Of a DNA stretch of 64,000 bases, positions 16,253-25,084 are shown piece after piece. The notes beneath the pieces are model-generated. The model made no database searches, was not told where the DNA came from, and saw only the letters and a list, made by a program, of their open reading frames with translations. Each line of letters begins with the position of its first letter. The stretch's first letter is position 1. This stretch comes from RI-106 sp964496875. GTDB lineage: Bacteria > Cyanobacteriota > Vampirovibrionia > Obscuribacterales > Obscuribacteraceae. The stretch covers positions 3,640 to 67,639 of the forward strand of contig CAZCBH010000018.1 of the NCBI GenBank assembly GCA_964496875.1, written 5' to 3'. The translations under genes were made by a program, and so were the position numbers.

Positions 16253-18484
16253 TTGAAAGTTCTCGTATACGGTAGGAACCAAGAGCAGCTAGAGAAGCTG
16301 AAGAATGTCGCCAGCGCTTGCAAGAGCGCGGAGTTCGAATATTGTCCTGCGATAGAGAATCAGGAAAGTTTTCTAGAGAGGTTGCGCTATTCCCACGAGT
16401 ACGACCTGGTGCTGCTTCCGATTGATCAAGGCGACGACAGTATCTACTCTCTGCTAGGTATTTTGACCGCCGAGGCGGCAGAATTGCCCCTTATCTGTCT
16501 GCTTTCGGGAGACAACGAAGATGAGGCCTTGAAACTGATTCAGTATGGTGCTTCCGAGGTAATCTTCGACGGCGAGATAGAGCCGGATACTCTGGTTCGC
16601 GTTACCGGCCGGGTGCGGGCAAGAGCGCTGAGGAGCGGTCTGATCCAGAGCAAGATGTCCGATTTCGTTCTCACCAGCAGCTTTGACGGCATAGTCGCCC
16701 TCGACCTGCATGGGCGTGTCATGCTCTGGAATCGTTCCATGGAGAGAATGTTTTCTAAAAAAAGACACGAAGTTCTGGGCAAAATCGCCACCGATGTCCT
16801 ACCCTTCGAGGGTATTTCGCGAGAGATAAATAGAGCGCTGGAAGGACAGTCCTTCGCCGGGGTGAGAAAGGTCTTTATTAGCCGGGAGCAGCGCCGGCAC
16901 TATCAGCCTTTTTATGCACCGTTGACATCCGGAACTGGTAGCATCATTGGTGTCATGGGCATCTTTCGTGATCTGACTGATATAGCCGAGGGAGAGTCTC
17001 TGATTAACGAATTGAATGCGCGGCTGGAGAAAGTCGCCGATTCAATCCCCCAGATGTTGTGGTTCGCCAACGGTTTGGGAGAACGCAATTTCTTCAACAA
17101 AAAATATCTGGAGTTCGCCGGTGCCAAAGCCAGTCATTTGCTTGATGAAGGTTGGCTGATGGCGGTACAGCCCGAGCAGCGTGCGGTCTATTCGAGAGTC
17201 TTGAAAGAGGCGGTGGAGAAGAAGCAGGGTTTTCATATCGAATACCAGATGAAGAACAAAGACAATGTCTATCGCCGGGTGATGGATTCCTGCGCACCAC
17301 TGACCGGCGAGGGCGGCAAGTTCCTGGGCTTGATAGGCTATTGCACCGATATCAGTGCCTCCGGAACGACAATGCATCGAATGGACGCTATCTCCGCTTC
17401 TTCCCCCCGTTCCTTCTCTGAGGTTTCGGGAAAAAGAAGACGCCGTCCCACGCAGATAAGCTCTACCATGGAGAACGCTCCGCTTGGAGTATGGAAGCTA
17501 GATCGGGCGCTCAATATTCTCACGGTAAGTCGTTCGGCGGCAGCCCAACTGGGATCTACCCCGGAGGATCTCTATGGAAAAAAATTCACCGACATAGTGA
17601 GGAACATCTCGGAAGACTCTTTGTATGAAGTAATGAACGAGCGCTCTTCTTTTCAGCTCAATGCCCACGAAATAGAGATGGCTGGAGGCGCCGTGGGAAA
17701 AGACGATCAGTACTGGGATGTGGCTGCCTGGCCTCTTTTAGATAAGACCAAGGATGTAATCGGCGTCTGCCTGAGCACCATCGAGGTGGAAGGTCGAACG
17801 GAGGACAAGGGCAAGGAAGCCTTTGTCGCCACCCTGGTGCATGATCTGAAAACCCCACTTATAGGGGCCGATCGCACTCTGGAAATGTTGATAGAGGGTG
17901 CGATGGGAGAGGTGGAGGATGCTCAGTCGGAAGTTTTGTCCATGTTGCAGCGCAGCAACCGGGGCTTGCTACGCATGGTGCAAAACCTTATCGAGGTTTA
18001 TCGTTATGACTTTGCAAAACCCCGATTCGATTTTGTCTCCACATCATTATTCGATACCGCTCTTGATTGTGTCAACGAACTTTCCGCACTTGCAGAAGAG
18101 AAGAAAGTAAGCCTGGAAGCCAATCTCAACGAGGGGCACGGAGTGGTGGCAGTGGATGAGATTGCGGTAAAACGAGTGATCATAAACTTGATAGACAATG
18201 CGATCAAATTCACGCCCCAGGGCGGCAGGGTAAGAGTCTGGGGAGAAGAGACACCAAATACGGTTACTATCTTTGTCAAGGATTCCGGTATCGGAATCTC
18301 CCAGGAGGAGATCCCCAGGGTTTTCGATAAATTCTGGCGCAGCCCTACCAATACTGGTCAAGCGGTAGGTACCGGTCTGGGTCTATATCTATGCAAACAG
18401 GTCATCGATGCCCATCATGGTGAAATAACTGTAGAGCCGGGTCAGAGTGAAGGGACTCTCATAAGGATCTCTTTCAATACTTAG
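16253..18484 (+). CDS. PAS-domain sensor histidine kinase with N-terminal pseudo-receiver
   Basis: The frame is fixed by an in-frame stop at 16226; TTG at 16253 is the only upstream start. Residues 1-125 resemble a response-regulator receiver but lack the acidic pair (YGRN), the phospho-Asp (LVLLPID) and the Lys. Three PAS-like regions follow at about 135-250, 258-375 and 405-515. A HisKA helix has the phospho-acceptor in VHDLKTPL (His about 530), and the ATPase has NLIDNAIKF, DSGIGIS and GTGLGLYL. No transmembrane segment is seen, so it is cytosolic. No partner response regulator lies adjacent, so it is an orphan kinase. Confidence 0.9.
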   Translation: MKVLVYGRNQEQLEKLKNVASACKSAEFEYCPAIENQESFLERLRYSHEYDLVLLPIDQGDDSIYSLLGILTAEAAELPLICLLSGDNEDEALKLIQYGASEVIFDGEIEPDTLVRVTGRVRARALRSGLIQSKMSDFVLTSSFDGIVALDLHGRVMLWNRSMERMFSKKRHEVLGKIATDVLPFEGISREINRALEGQSFAGVRKVFISREQRRHYQPFYAPLTSGTGSIIGVMGIFRDLTDIAEGESLINELNARLEKVADSIPQMLWFANGLGERNFFNKKYLEFAGAKASHLLDEGWLMAVQPEQRAVYSRVLKEAVEKKQGFHIEYQMKNKDNVYRRVMDSCAPLTGEGGKFLGLIGYCTDISASGTTMHRMDAISASSPRSFSEVSGKRRRRPTQISSTMENAPLGVWKLDRALNILTVSRSAAAQLGSTPEDLYGKKFTDIVRNISEDSLYEVMNERSSFQLNAHEIEMAGGAVGKDDQYWDVAAWPLLDKTKDVIGVCLSTIEVEGRTEDKGKEAFVATLVHDLKTPLIGADRTLEMLIEGAMGEVEDAQSEVLSMLQRSNRGLLRMVQNLIEVYRYDFAKPRFDFVSTSLFDTALDCVNELSALAEEKKVSLEANLNEGHGVVAVDEIAVKRVIINLIDNAIKFTPQGGRVRVWGEETPNTVTIFVKDSGIGISQEEIPRVFDKFWRSPTNTGQAVGTGLGLYLCKQVIDAHHGEITVEPGQSEGTLIRISFNT

Positions 18485-18491
18485 TAAAGGC

Positions 18492-18929
18492 TCAGGCGCT
18501 CGGCGGTCTGCTTTCGCTATCCAGAAACTTTTGCAGGATTATTGCCGCTGCCTGCATATCCACAAGCTCTCTATTCTCGCCGGTGCGAACACCCTGGACA
18601 GTCAGGGTGCGAATAGCCGAGACCGTCGTCAATCGTTCGTCTTCGTAGACCACCGCCAGTCCGGTAACTCTTGCCAGTTTTACACCGAAGTCACGGACTT
18701 TTTCCGCCTGGTAGCCTATGGTTCCGTTCATATTTTTAGGTAGACCGATGACTATAGTTCTCACGTCATGTCTTTCGGCTATCGCTTTGATAACCCTTAC
18801 ATCCACTTTGTTGTTTTTTCTTTCTATGGTCTCGAAACCGACCGCAGTCAAGCCAAGGGGATCGGAAATGGCTATGCCAATCCGTTTGTCTCCGATGTCA
18901 AGTCCCATGGCTCTTGGTCTTTCGTTCAT
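18492..18929 (-). CDS. ruvX: RuvX/YqgF family putative Holliday junction resolvase / pre-16S rRNA nuclease
   Basis: The 145-residue RNase H-fold protein shows GLDIGDKRIGIAISDPLG, TIVIGLPKNMNGTIG, YEDERLTTVSA and VDMQAAAIILQKFLD, carrying the expected acidic active-site residues. YqgF proteins process the 5' end of 16S rRNA and are annotated as Holliday junction resolvases. It converges with the histidine kinase gene with only 7 bp between stops and is divergent from the phosphatase gene. Confidence 0.92.
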   Translation of the reverse strand: MNERPRAMGLDIGDKRIGIAISDPLGLTAVGFETIERKNNKVDVRVIKAIAERHDVRTIVIGLPKNMNGTIGYQAEKVRDFGVKLARVTGLAVVYEDERLTTVSAIRTLTVQGVRTGENRELVDMQAAAIILQKFLDSESRPPSA

Positions 18930-18973
18930 GTCCCTGATTCTACATCAGGTATTAATTTGCATACAAACTCAAT

Positions 18974-19525
18974 ATGATTAAGAATAGACATTTTTGCACC
19001 GGAACGGAATCGAAACCATTGAAGATATATCTTGTCAGGCATGCCATAGCAGAACCGCTAGCCACGGGAAAGTACAAGACCGACGCCGAAAGACCCCTGA
19101 CCGAAGCAGGTTTTGCCCAGGCTCAGATGGTGGCTAACGCCCTGAAGGCAGTAGGGGCAAGGTTGAAGCTGGTTATCTCCAGTCCTTATCTGCGAGCAGA
19201 GCAGACCGCAAAAGTTTTTGCCGATAATTTCAATTGCGAGCTGATCAAGTCAGCAAAGCTCTCTCCTGGAGTGGCAGTCAAGTCTTTTATCGAATCTCTG
19301 GAAGCGTATCAATCGAAAGATGAGTTGATGCTGGTCGGTCACGAACCCGATATGGGAGAACTGGTATCGGTTCTGGTTGGTGGCAGTCCGGTATTTAGAA
19401 TGCCTTTTCGGAAATCCGCGGTCTGTCTAGTGAACTGTGAAGAGGTCCCCCCTGCTCTATCCGGTAATCTCGAATGGATTCTCACACCCGACTTGATCAG
19501 CGGTCTTGTGCAGGCCAGTGTTTGA
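18974..19525 (+). CDS. SixA-like phosphohistidine phosphatase
   Basis: A histidine-phosphatase superfamily member: the catalytic LKIYLVRHAIAEP (RHG-like, here RHA as in SixA), ERPLTEAGFAQAQMVA, LVISSPYLRAEQTAKVF and the second catalytic His in LMLVGHEPDMGELVS. SixA dephosphorylates histidine phosphotransfer domains or NPr. The first 15 residues after ATG 18974 look unlike the family; TTG 19019 may be the real start. Its closeness to the orphan histidine kinase is suggestive but the genes are not in one operon. Confidence 0.85.
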   Translation: MIKNRHFCTGTESKPLKIYLVRHAIAEPLATGKYKTDAERPLTEAGFAQAQMVANALKAVGARLKLVISSPYLRAEQTAKVFADNFNCELIKSAKLSPGVAVKSFIESLEAYQSKDELMLVGHEPDMGELVSVLVGGSPVFRMPFRKSAVCLVNCEEVPPALSGNLEWILTPDLISGLVQASV

Positions 19526-19566
19526 TCAATTGCTAGAATTAATCAGGTTATTCAAGGAGTAGACCA

Positions 19567-20496
19567 TTGGAGCTGATCGATCGTTATAGAGGGTGTCTGT
19601 TCGGACTGGCCATAGGAGATGCCCTGGGCGCTCCTCTTGAATATCAGGAACGAGGCAGCTTCGATCCGATTGATAGTATGACCGGTGGTGGCATATTCAA
19701 GGTGCGCGCCGGAGAATTCACAGACGAGACTTCCATGGCTCTGGCTCTGGCTGAAAGCTTGATTGAGAGCCGGGGATTCAACCCTTCCGATCAGATGGAT
19801 CGCTATTTGAAGTGGTATCACCAGGGGCATCTAAGCAGCCAGGGTTGGTGTTTTGATGTCAGTGTAATCAATCGCAAAGCGCTTCTTTCGTATGAAGCGA
19901 CCAAGCAGCCCTTCGGCGGGCTCGATGATGAAGACGCCAACGCCAATGGCTCCCTTGCCAGAATCGCTCCCATCCCTCTTACTTATTCGAGCAACCCTAC
20001 TAAAGCCCTGGATTATGCCGGTGAATGTTCCCGCACAACCCATGCCCATCGACAATGTATCGACGCTTGCCGCTACCTGTCCGCCCTCATTGTGGGCGCA
20101 CTACATGAGGTGCCGAAGAACGTCCTGCTCAAAGGTGTTTACGAGCCGGCCACGGACTATTGGAAGCATCGTCCTCTCGATGCTGCGGTGGAAGCCGTAG
20201 CCAAAGGTTCGTATAAGAAGAAGAAAGAGGCTGACCTTGTTCCGGATGGTACCGTGGTCAGTTGTCTGGAAGCAGCGCTCTGGGCTTTTAACAAGAGTAA
20301 GAGTTTCGAGGAAGGCGCTTTGATGGCGGTCAATCTTGGCTATGACGCTGACGCCACCGGGGCGGTTTTCGGACAGCTCGCCGGTGCCTTTTACGGAGAG
20401 TCTCAAATTCCCGTGCAATGGCGCACTCAAATAGCCCTCGCCCATGTGATAAGGCGCTATTCGGAACAGCTGTTTGCTTTAGCTCAGACTATGTAA
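19567..20496 (+). CDS. ADP-ribosylglycohydrolase family protein with altered metal motifs
   Basis: TTG start at 19567 is supported by AAGGAG about 7 bases upstream. The 309-residue protein matches the DraG/ARH family: YRGCLFGLAIGDALGAPLEY, GEFTDETSMALALAESLI (residues 50-67), NANGSLARIAPIPL, and GYDADATGAVFGQLAGAFYG near 258-277. The family removes ADP-ribose from proteins or nucleic acids with two Mg ions. The usual TDDT is TDET here and the usual DxDT is DADA, so two metal-ligand positions are changed and activity is uncertain. It stands alone between the phosphatase and a convergent membrane-protein gene. Confidence 0.88.
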   Translation: MELIDRYRGCLFGLAIGDALGAPLEYQERGSFDPIDSMTGGGIFKVRAGEFTDETSMALALAESLIESRGFNPSDQMDRYLKWYHQGHLSSQGWCFDVSVINRKALLSYEATKQPFGGLDDEDANANGSLARIAPIPLTYSSNPTKALDYAGECSRTTHAHRQCIDACRYLSALIVGALHEVPKNVLLKGVYEPATDYWKHRPLDAAVEAVAKGSYKKKKEADLVPDGTVVSCLEAALWAFNKSKSFEEGALMAVNLGYDADATGAVFGQLAGAFYGESQIPVQWRTQIALAHVIRRYSEQLFALAQTM

Positions 20497-20514
20497 TTGT
20501 TTGTACAGGCTTAT

Positions 20515-21522
20515 TTATGTGGTGAGAGCGGCTGCCAGAGGTGCCGGCGGAGCCACATCGGCACGCATAGCCTCTTCTACCTCTTCGGCGGTTATGGCCC
20601 AGACATATAGACAGGTGTAGAAGGCTGACCGGATGTATATAGATAGGGCGGTAACCAGGAGAACCAGTCCTGCCCAGGCGAAAGCCATCATCAGAACCGG
20701 CGCCGAGGTAAAGCCGGTGCCCAGGTACCAGGCACCGCCGAAACCGGCTACGCCTATGCCGTAGACCACGCCGGTGAAGATCTTGCAGATCATGTCCACT
20801 CCGACCTCTCCCACACCGATGGTGAGGAGGTTGCCCTGGGCCATCTTGTCTGCCCGTTTCATGGCTCCCCAGAAGGAGGTGCCCTCGATTACGATAGCCG
20901 GCAATATAAGATGTCCGGCCAGGGTCCAGAAGACCTCTATAATGCCTGCCAGGAAATTGAAGCCGAAGCCGAAAACGCCACCGGCGCCGCGCTTGTGCCT
21001 GAGCCATCCGGCGATTCTTTTGGCGATTAAGGTGGCAGCACCTAGCATGATGATGGCAGGCAGGCTGGTGAGGACGGCGGCGGCGGCGGTGGAAAACCGT
21101 CCTGAGCCCCGTCCTTCGGTGAGGTGGCTGTAGACCAGAGCGGTGGTAACCCCTTCCAGAAAACGGTTGGTGAGCCACCAGATACAGAGGATACCGGTGA
21201 CGGCAAGGGCTGTGTCGGAACTCATGGCGTTCATGGAGCTGCCCATACCCGTGGGGTCCATGGGACCGTTGAGGCCGAACATCTGCATCTTGTTGGCCAT
21301 ATCGGCACCGCCCTGCAGAAGTCCCTGACCCTGCTTGGCAAAACTGTTGGCGGCTTCGGAGTTGCCGCCGAAATGGGTTTTGGCCTGGACGAAAAGCAGG
21401 ATGGCAAAGAAGATATTGCTGATTACGGTAATGACCGAGGGCAGAAGCAGGCGTTTATCGTGCCAGCCCATGCGGATGCTTGCCCATATCAGCCTGAAGC
21501 CTCGTCCTATAGAATCAAACAT
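20515..21522 (-). CDS. Polytopic membrane protein, DUF6159-like
   Basis: The 335-residue protein opens MFDSIGRGFRLIWASIRMGWHDKRLLLPSVI, resembling the DUF6159 family. It has about six hydrophobic segments, including VITVISNIFFAILLFVQ, ALAVTGILCIWWLTNRFL, LTSLPAIIMLGAATLIA and VLMMAFAWAGLVLLVTALSIYI. The family's function is unknown. It converges with the ADP-ribosylglycohydrolase-like gene, the stops being 18 bp apart. Confidence 0.75.
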   Translation of the reverse strand: MFDSIGRGFRLIWASIRMGWHDKRLLLPSVITVISNIFFAILLFVQAKTHFGGNSEAANSFAKQGQGLLQGGADMANKMQMFGLNGPMDPTGMGSSMNAMSSDTALAVTGILCIWWLTNRFLEGVTTALVYSHLTEGRGSGRFSTAAAAVLTSLPAIIMLGAATLIAKRIAGWLRHKRGAGGVFGFGFNFLAGIIEVFWTLAGHLILPAIVIEGTSFWGAMKRADKMAQGNLLTIGVGEVGVDMICKIFTGVVYGIGVAGFGGAWYLGTGFTSAPVLMMAFAWAGLVLLVTALSIYIRSAFYTCLYVWAITAEEVEEAMRADVAPPAPLAAALTT

Positions 21523-21720
21523 ATTCTTTTCGTCCTCGATAACCGGTTCTAGACGGTCTTGAATTTATTGTTTAGTTAGTAAGTATCCTGAACCGGGACC
21601 CAAGCCCTTAGTTCTGACTGAAGCGGCATAAATAAACTGCCGCCATTATTGTAATCAGTTGCCAAGGGAAAGTAAAGAGCATTTAATCTTCTAGAGAAGA
21701 GATTCTCTTTTATATACGGA

Positions 21721-23571
21721 TTATTTAATCTGGGTCTCCAGATCCTCCCGGTCATACATGCTGTCCAGCAAGGATTTGAACTTTTCGGTCACGACCTTGC
21801 GCTTAACTTTCATGGTCGGGGTCAATTCGTTCTCTTCGATGGAGAATTCACGGTCTAAAAGAATGAATTTCTTGATCTGTTCATAGTTGGCCAGGGATGA
21901 ATTCTTTTCGTCTACCACCGCCTGCACCGCTTCGACCACCAGGGGATTCTTTATCAAAGCCTCCGGCTCCTCTTCTATGATGTTGTGCCTCCGGGCGAAC
22001 TGCCTGAGTCCTTCGCGGTTTACTGCGAACATCGCCGATATGTACTTGCGCCGGTCGCCATAGGCCAGGGTATGGGCTATTAGAGATTCGCCTTTGAAGA
22101 GGTTCTCGATCATCTGAGGTGCCACATGTTTGCCGCCTGATGTGATGATGATGTCTTTCTTTCGATCTGTGATTTTTATATAGCCATCGGCATCGATGGC
22201 GGCAATATCGCCGGTGCGGAACCATTCTCCATCGAAAGCCTCGGAAGAGGCTTTCTCGTTCTTGTAATAGCCGGCAAATACCGTGGGACCCCGGACCAGA
22301 AGCTCGCCGTCTTCGGCCAGTTTCACCTCGACCCCGGGCAGCGGTCGCCCTACAGTGTTGAATTTGATGTCATCAGGTCGGTTGCAGGCTAAAGGAGCAC
22401 AGGTTTCGGTAAGACCGTAGCCTTCGATGATACTCAAGCCGATAGCCTCGAAAAAGAGATGGACATCGTTGGAGAGTGGGGCTGCTCCTGAGGTCATCAA
22501 GCGCAGTCTGCCTCCTAGCCTGTCCCGAATTTTCTTGAAGACAAGACGGTCTGCTATACGCAACTCTGCTCTATAAAGCTGATTAAGCATTCCAGAATCG
22601 ACATTCTTCTCGACCCTCTGCCGGGTGGCCCGCATTCCGATTCCCAGGGCCCAGCGCACAAAGGCTTGCTGGGTCTGGGGCATGGCCCGGATCTGGGTCT
22701 GGATCTTCTGATAGGCTTTTTCGTAGAAACGAGGCACGGCGTTTAAAATAGTCGGTTTCACCTCGTTCATGTTCGCCGCTACTTTCTCCATGGACTCCGC
22801 GTAAGCAAAGGGGATGCCGTTGTATATGGCCATGAATTGACCGCCCACCCGTTCGTAAACATGGGAAAGTGGCAAGAAAGAAAGGGCTATGTCTTTCTTG
22901 TCGAAGGTGATGATCTCTGCCATCGCCTCTAGAACAGCGCCTATATTGCGATGCAGGATCATGGCTCCTTTTGGAAAGCCGGTGGTTCCAGATGTGTAGA
23001 CTATGGTGCAAAGATCCTCTCCGTCCACCGATGCTATTCTTCTTGAGACCAGTTCACTGTTCGTCGCGTCCGAGAGATATTCCCGGCCCGATGCCATGAA
23101 ATCGCTCCAGGTAATCACGTTGATGCGCTCTCCTCGATGATTTTCGGGCATCGAGTCATCCATGATCACGACATACTCCAGGGTTTCGGGCGGACTTGTT
23201 TCGTGGGCGAGGATCTTTTCTGCCTGGGCGGCGTCGCCGGCGAAGAGCAATTCCGCTTCACTGTGCCGGAGGATATAAGCCACCTCATCCGGTGCCAATG
23301 TCGAATAGACCGGAACACTATGGGCGCCGGCAGAGAGTATGGCCAAGTCCGCCATGCTCCAGCGCGGACCGTTGTCCGCAAGAATGGCCACATTGGTCGA
23401 GGTTCCTATCTCCAGCCGGATTAGTGCGGCGCTGAGTGTACGGACCAGGTCTCCGTATTCTTTCCAGCAGAGGGCTTTGAAACGCCCGTCTTCTTTGAAA
23501 AGAATCGCGTCCGCGTCAGGGGTATCGGAAATTCGCTTCCAGAAGACTTCGACGATGGTTGTCTTGGACAC
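21721..23571 (-). CDS. Long-chain acyl-CoA synthetase, FadD15/ACSL type
   Basis: The 616-residue adenylating enzyme has the AMP-binding motif TIVYTSGTTGFPKGAMI (residues about 188-204), LSFLPLSHVYER, MTSGAAPLSNDVHLFFEAIGLSIIEGYGLTET, EWFRTGDIAAIDADGYIKITDRKKDIIITSGGKHVAPQ and a C-terminal Lys region LTPTMKVKRKVV. It activates long-chain fatty acids with ATP and CoA. It follows cutA by 26 bp on the same strand. A weak inverted repeat AGAGAA/TTCTCT lies just after its stop. Confidence 0.92.
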   Translation of the reverse strand: MSKTTIVEVFWKRISDTPDADAILFKEDGRFKALCWKEYGDLVRTLSAALIRLEIGTSTNVAILADNGPRWSMADLAILSAGAHSVPVYSTLAPDEVAYILRHSEAELLFAGDAAQAEKILAHETSPPETLEYVVIMDDSMPENHRGERINVITWSDFMASGREYLSDATNSELVSRRIASVDGEDLCTIVYTSGTTGFPKGAMILHRNIGAVLEAMAEIITFDKKDIALSFLPLSHVYERVGGQFMAIYNGIPFAYAESMEKVAANMNEVKPTILNAVPRFYEKAYQKIQTQIRAMPQTQQAFVRWALGIGMRATRQRVEKNVDSGMLNQLYRAELRIADRLVFKKIRDRLGGRLRLMTSGAAPLSNDVHLFFEAIGLSIIEGYGLTETCAPLACNRPDDIKFNTVGRPLPGVEVKLAEDGELLVRGPTVFAGYYKNEKASSEAFDGEWFRTGDIAAIDADGYIKITDRKKDIIITSGGKHVAPQMIENLFKGESLIAHTLAYGDRRKYISAMFAVNREGLRQFARRHNIIEEEPEALIKNPLVVEAVQAVVDEKNSSLANYEQIKKFILLDREFSIEENELTPTMKVKRKVVTEKFKSLLDSMYDREDLETQIK

Positions 23572-23597
23572 GCTTTTCTCCTCTGGGACAAATAGAA

Positions 23598-23924
23598 TTA
23601 GCTATGTTTAGTTGTAACAGATTGATTGAGCCAATTTAAATAAGCCTGGTTGCCGACTTCTATGGGCACGGCGATGATCTCGGGGACCTCGTATGGATGC
23701 AGCTCTTCCACTGTCTGCTGAAATCTTGCCCAGACTTCTGAGTTGGTTTTGATAATCAAGAGAGACTCCGGGTCTTTCTCGATATTGCCCTCCCAGCGGT
23801 AGACCGAGGTTACCTCTTTGACTATATTGACACAGGCTGCCACTTTCTTCTCCACGAGCGAGCCGGCAAGACTATCGGCTAGATTCTGCGGACAGGAGAC
23901 CAGGGCTATCAATTCGGAAGGCAT
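23598..23924 (-). CDS. cutA: CutA-like divalent-cation tolerance protein
   Basis: The 108-residue protein covers the CutA1 fold: LIALVSCPQNLADSLAGSLVEKKVAACVNIVKEVTSVYRWEGNIEKDPESLLIIKT, VEELHPYEVPEIIAVPIEVGNQAYLNWL. CutA forms very stable trimers; its link to copper tolerance is uncertain. The start codon follows the upstream stop with no gap, indicating coupled translation with the fused deoxyribosyltransferase-like gene. Confidence 0.92.
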   Translation of the reverse strand: MPSELIALVSCPQNLADSLAGSLVEKKVAACVNIVKEVTSVYRWEGNIEKDPESLLIIKTNSEVWARFQQTVEELHPYEVPEIIAVPIEVGNQAYLNWLNQSVTTKHS

Positions 23925-25025
23925 TTAACTATGGCTCCGCTGTAGCTCGAGACCGGTATCCAGAATGAATTCTGAAAGGGCATTGGCCAGCCTCGAATAC
24001 TGGATGGGTTGCAAGCGCGGCATCCGGTACCGTTTATGCAGTCTCAGAACCACCGTCGGTATCTCGAGAACTTCAGAGATGAAACTGGCCAGGGGGCGGA
24101 CAGGTTTGTCGAAAGCGGCGGGAATAACCGGCTCGAGACCGGAAAGTTTTTCGGTGAGGAGCTTGCGATAGGTCTTCAGGGTAGATTCCCTGCGCCCGTA
24201 GAAAGAGGCTTGTAGACCCGGTGCTTCTTGCCAGGTCGAGCCTAAGAGAATCAAAACCATTCCTACAGCGCCTGACCGGACGATATCGGTAAGAGCTCGA
24301 CGAAAAGGGGTCTCCAGATACCAGCAGGTGTCGGCGGCATTGCAATAGTTGGAGAGCATGGCATGACTTCCAGCCAGTCGGTTGAGCACGGAGGTCAGAG
24401 AGCCGGTATAGGAATCCTGCTCGTAGAACTCTCCTTCCCTCCAGTAAGCCGTGGCGTGGGGAGCGATAACCAGAACAGGGAGTTTCCCTCCGATGAACTT
24501 ATAATCGGGCTCTCCACAGGGCGGCATCTGTTCGTAGCGCTCGGAGAGTTGGGCTTCGTATTGCAGGGTCCAGGTCAGTGGCGCCAGTTGCGGATGCTTC
24601 TCTATCAAGTAGTCGACTGCTTGGTTGACATTCTCGAAGCGGGCTTGAGAATGGCTCAGAACCCAGGGACTGAAAGGCGAGGAGCCTACGACGGTAACCA
24701 TTTTGCCCCGGCGGTGGGCGTAGAAAATCTCCATGGCGGTGCCGTAACTCGAAGCTTCCAGATTGGCCAGGAGGGCATCGGACTCATCGATGAGATCCAG
24801 GGCCCGGCGCACTCTTTTGTCGGTGAAGTCATCGAGAACGATAGCTTCTTCCGGATTGCGATTGCTCCAGGCGATTTCTAAAGGATTGACCACGGTCAGA
24901 CCGTGGTTGGTAAGACGCGTGAGGGCTACGGTTCTCCAGTCTTTAGCCGGCAGGTCGTCGACGAAAGCTCGAGCTTCCACAGAATCTCCGGTAAGATAGA
25001 CTGTCGATAACATAAGCTCTTCCAC
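23925..25025 (-). CDS. Two-domain protein: deoxyribosyltransferase-like plus N-formylglutamate-amidohydrolase-like
   Basis: Residues 5-140 resemble the nucleoside 2-deoxyribosyltransferase fold (VYLTGDSVEARAF, then DALLANLEASSYGTAMEIFYAHRRGKMVTVVG, matching the D..A.L....GT..E...A signature). Residues about 182-345 resemble the N-formylglutamate amidohydrolase-type PHAT family (VLVIAPHATAYWREGEFYEQDSYTGSLTSVLNRLAG), but the usual DPN and DLHG motifs are replaced (ADTCW, LILLGST), so the second domain may be inactive. No pathway is implied by cutA and fadD downstream. Both assignments rest on motif spacing only. ATG 25013 is an alternative start. Confidence 0.55.
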   Translation of the reverse strand: MEELMLSTVYLTGDSVEARAFVDDLPAKDWRTVALTRLTNHGLTVVNPLEIAWSNRNPEEAIVLDDFTDKRVRRALDLIDESDALLANLEASSYGTAMEIFYAHRRGKMVTVVGSSPFSPWVLSHSQARFENVNQAVDYLIEKHPQLAPLTWTLQYEAQLSERYEQMPPCGEPDYKFIGGKLPVLVIAPHATAYWREGEFYEQDSYTGSLTSVLNRLAGSHAMLSNYCNAADTCWYLETPFRRALTDIVRSGAVGMVLILLGSTWQEAPGLQASFYGRRESTLKTYRKLLTEKLSGLEPVIPAAFDKPVRPLASFISEVLEIPTVVLRLHKRYRMPRLQPIQYSRLANALSEFILDTGLELQRSHS

Positions 25026-25084
25026 TACCCTGGGTCACCTTCCGTATACCATTACATCAACTATATACCACAGGGCAAGCTCAA

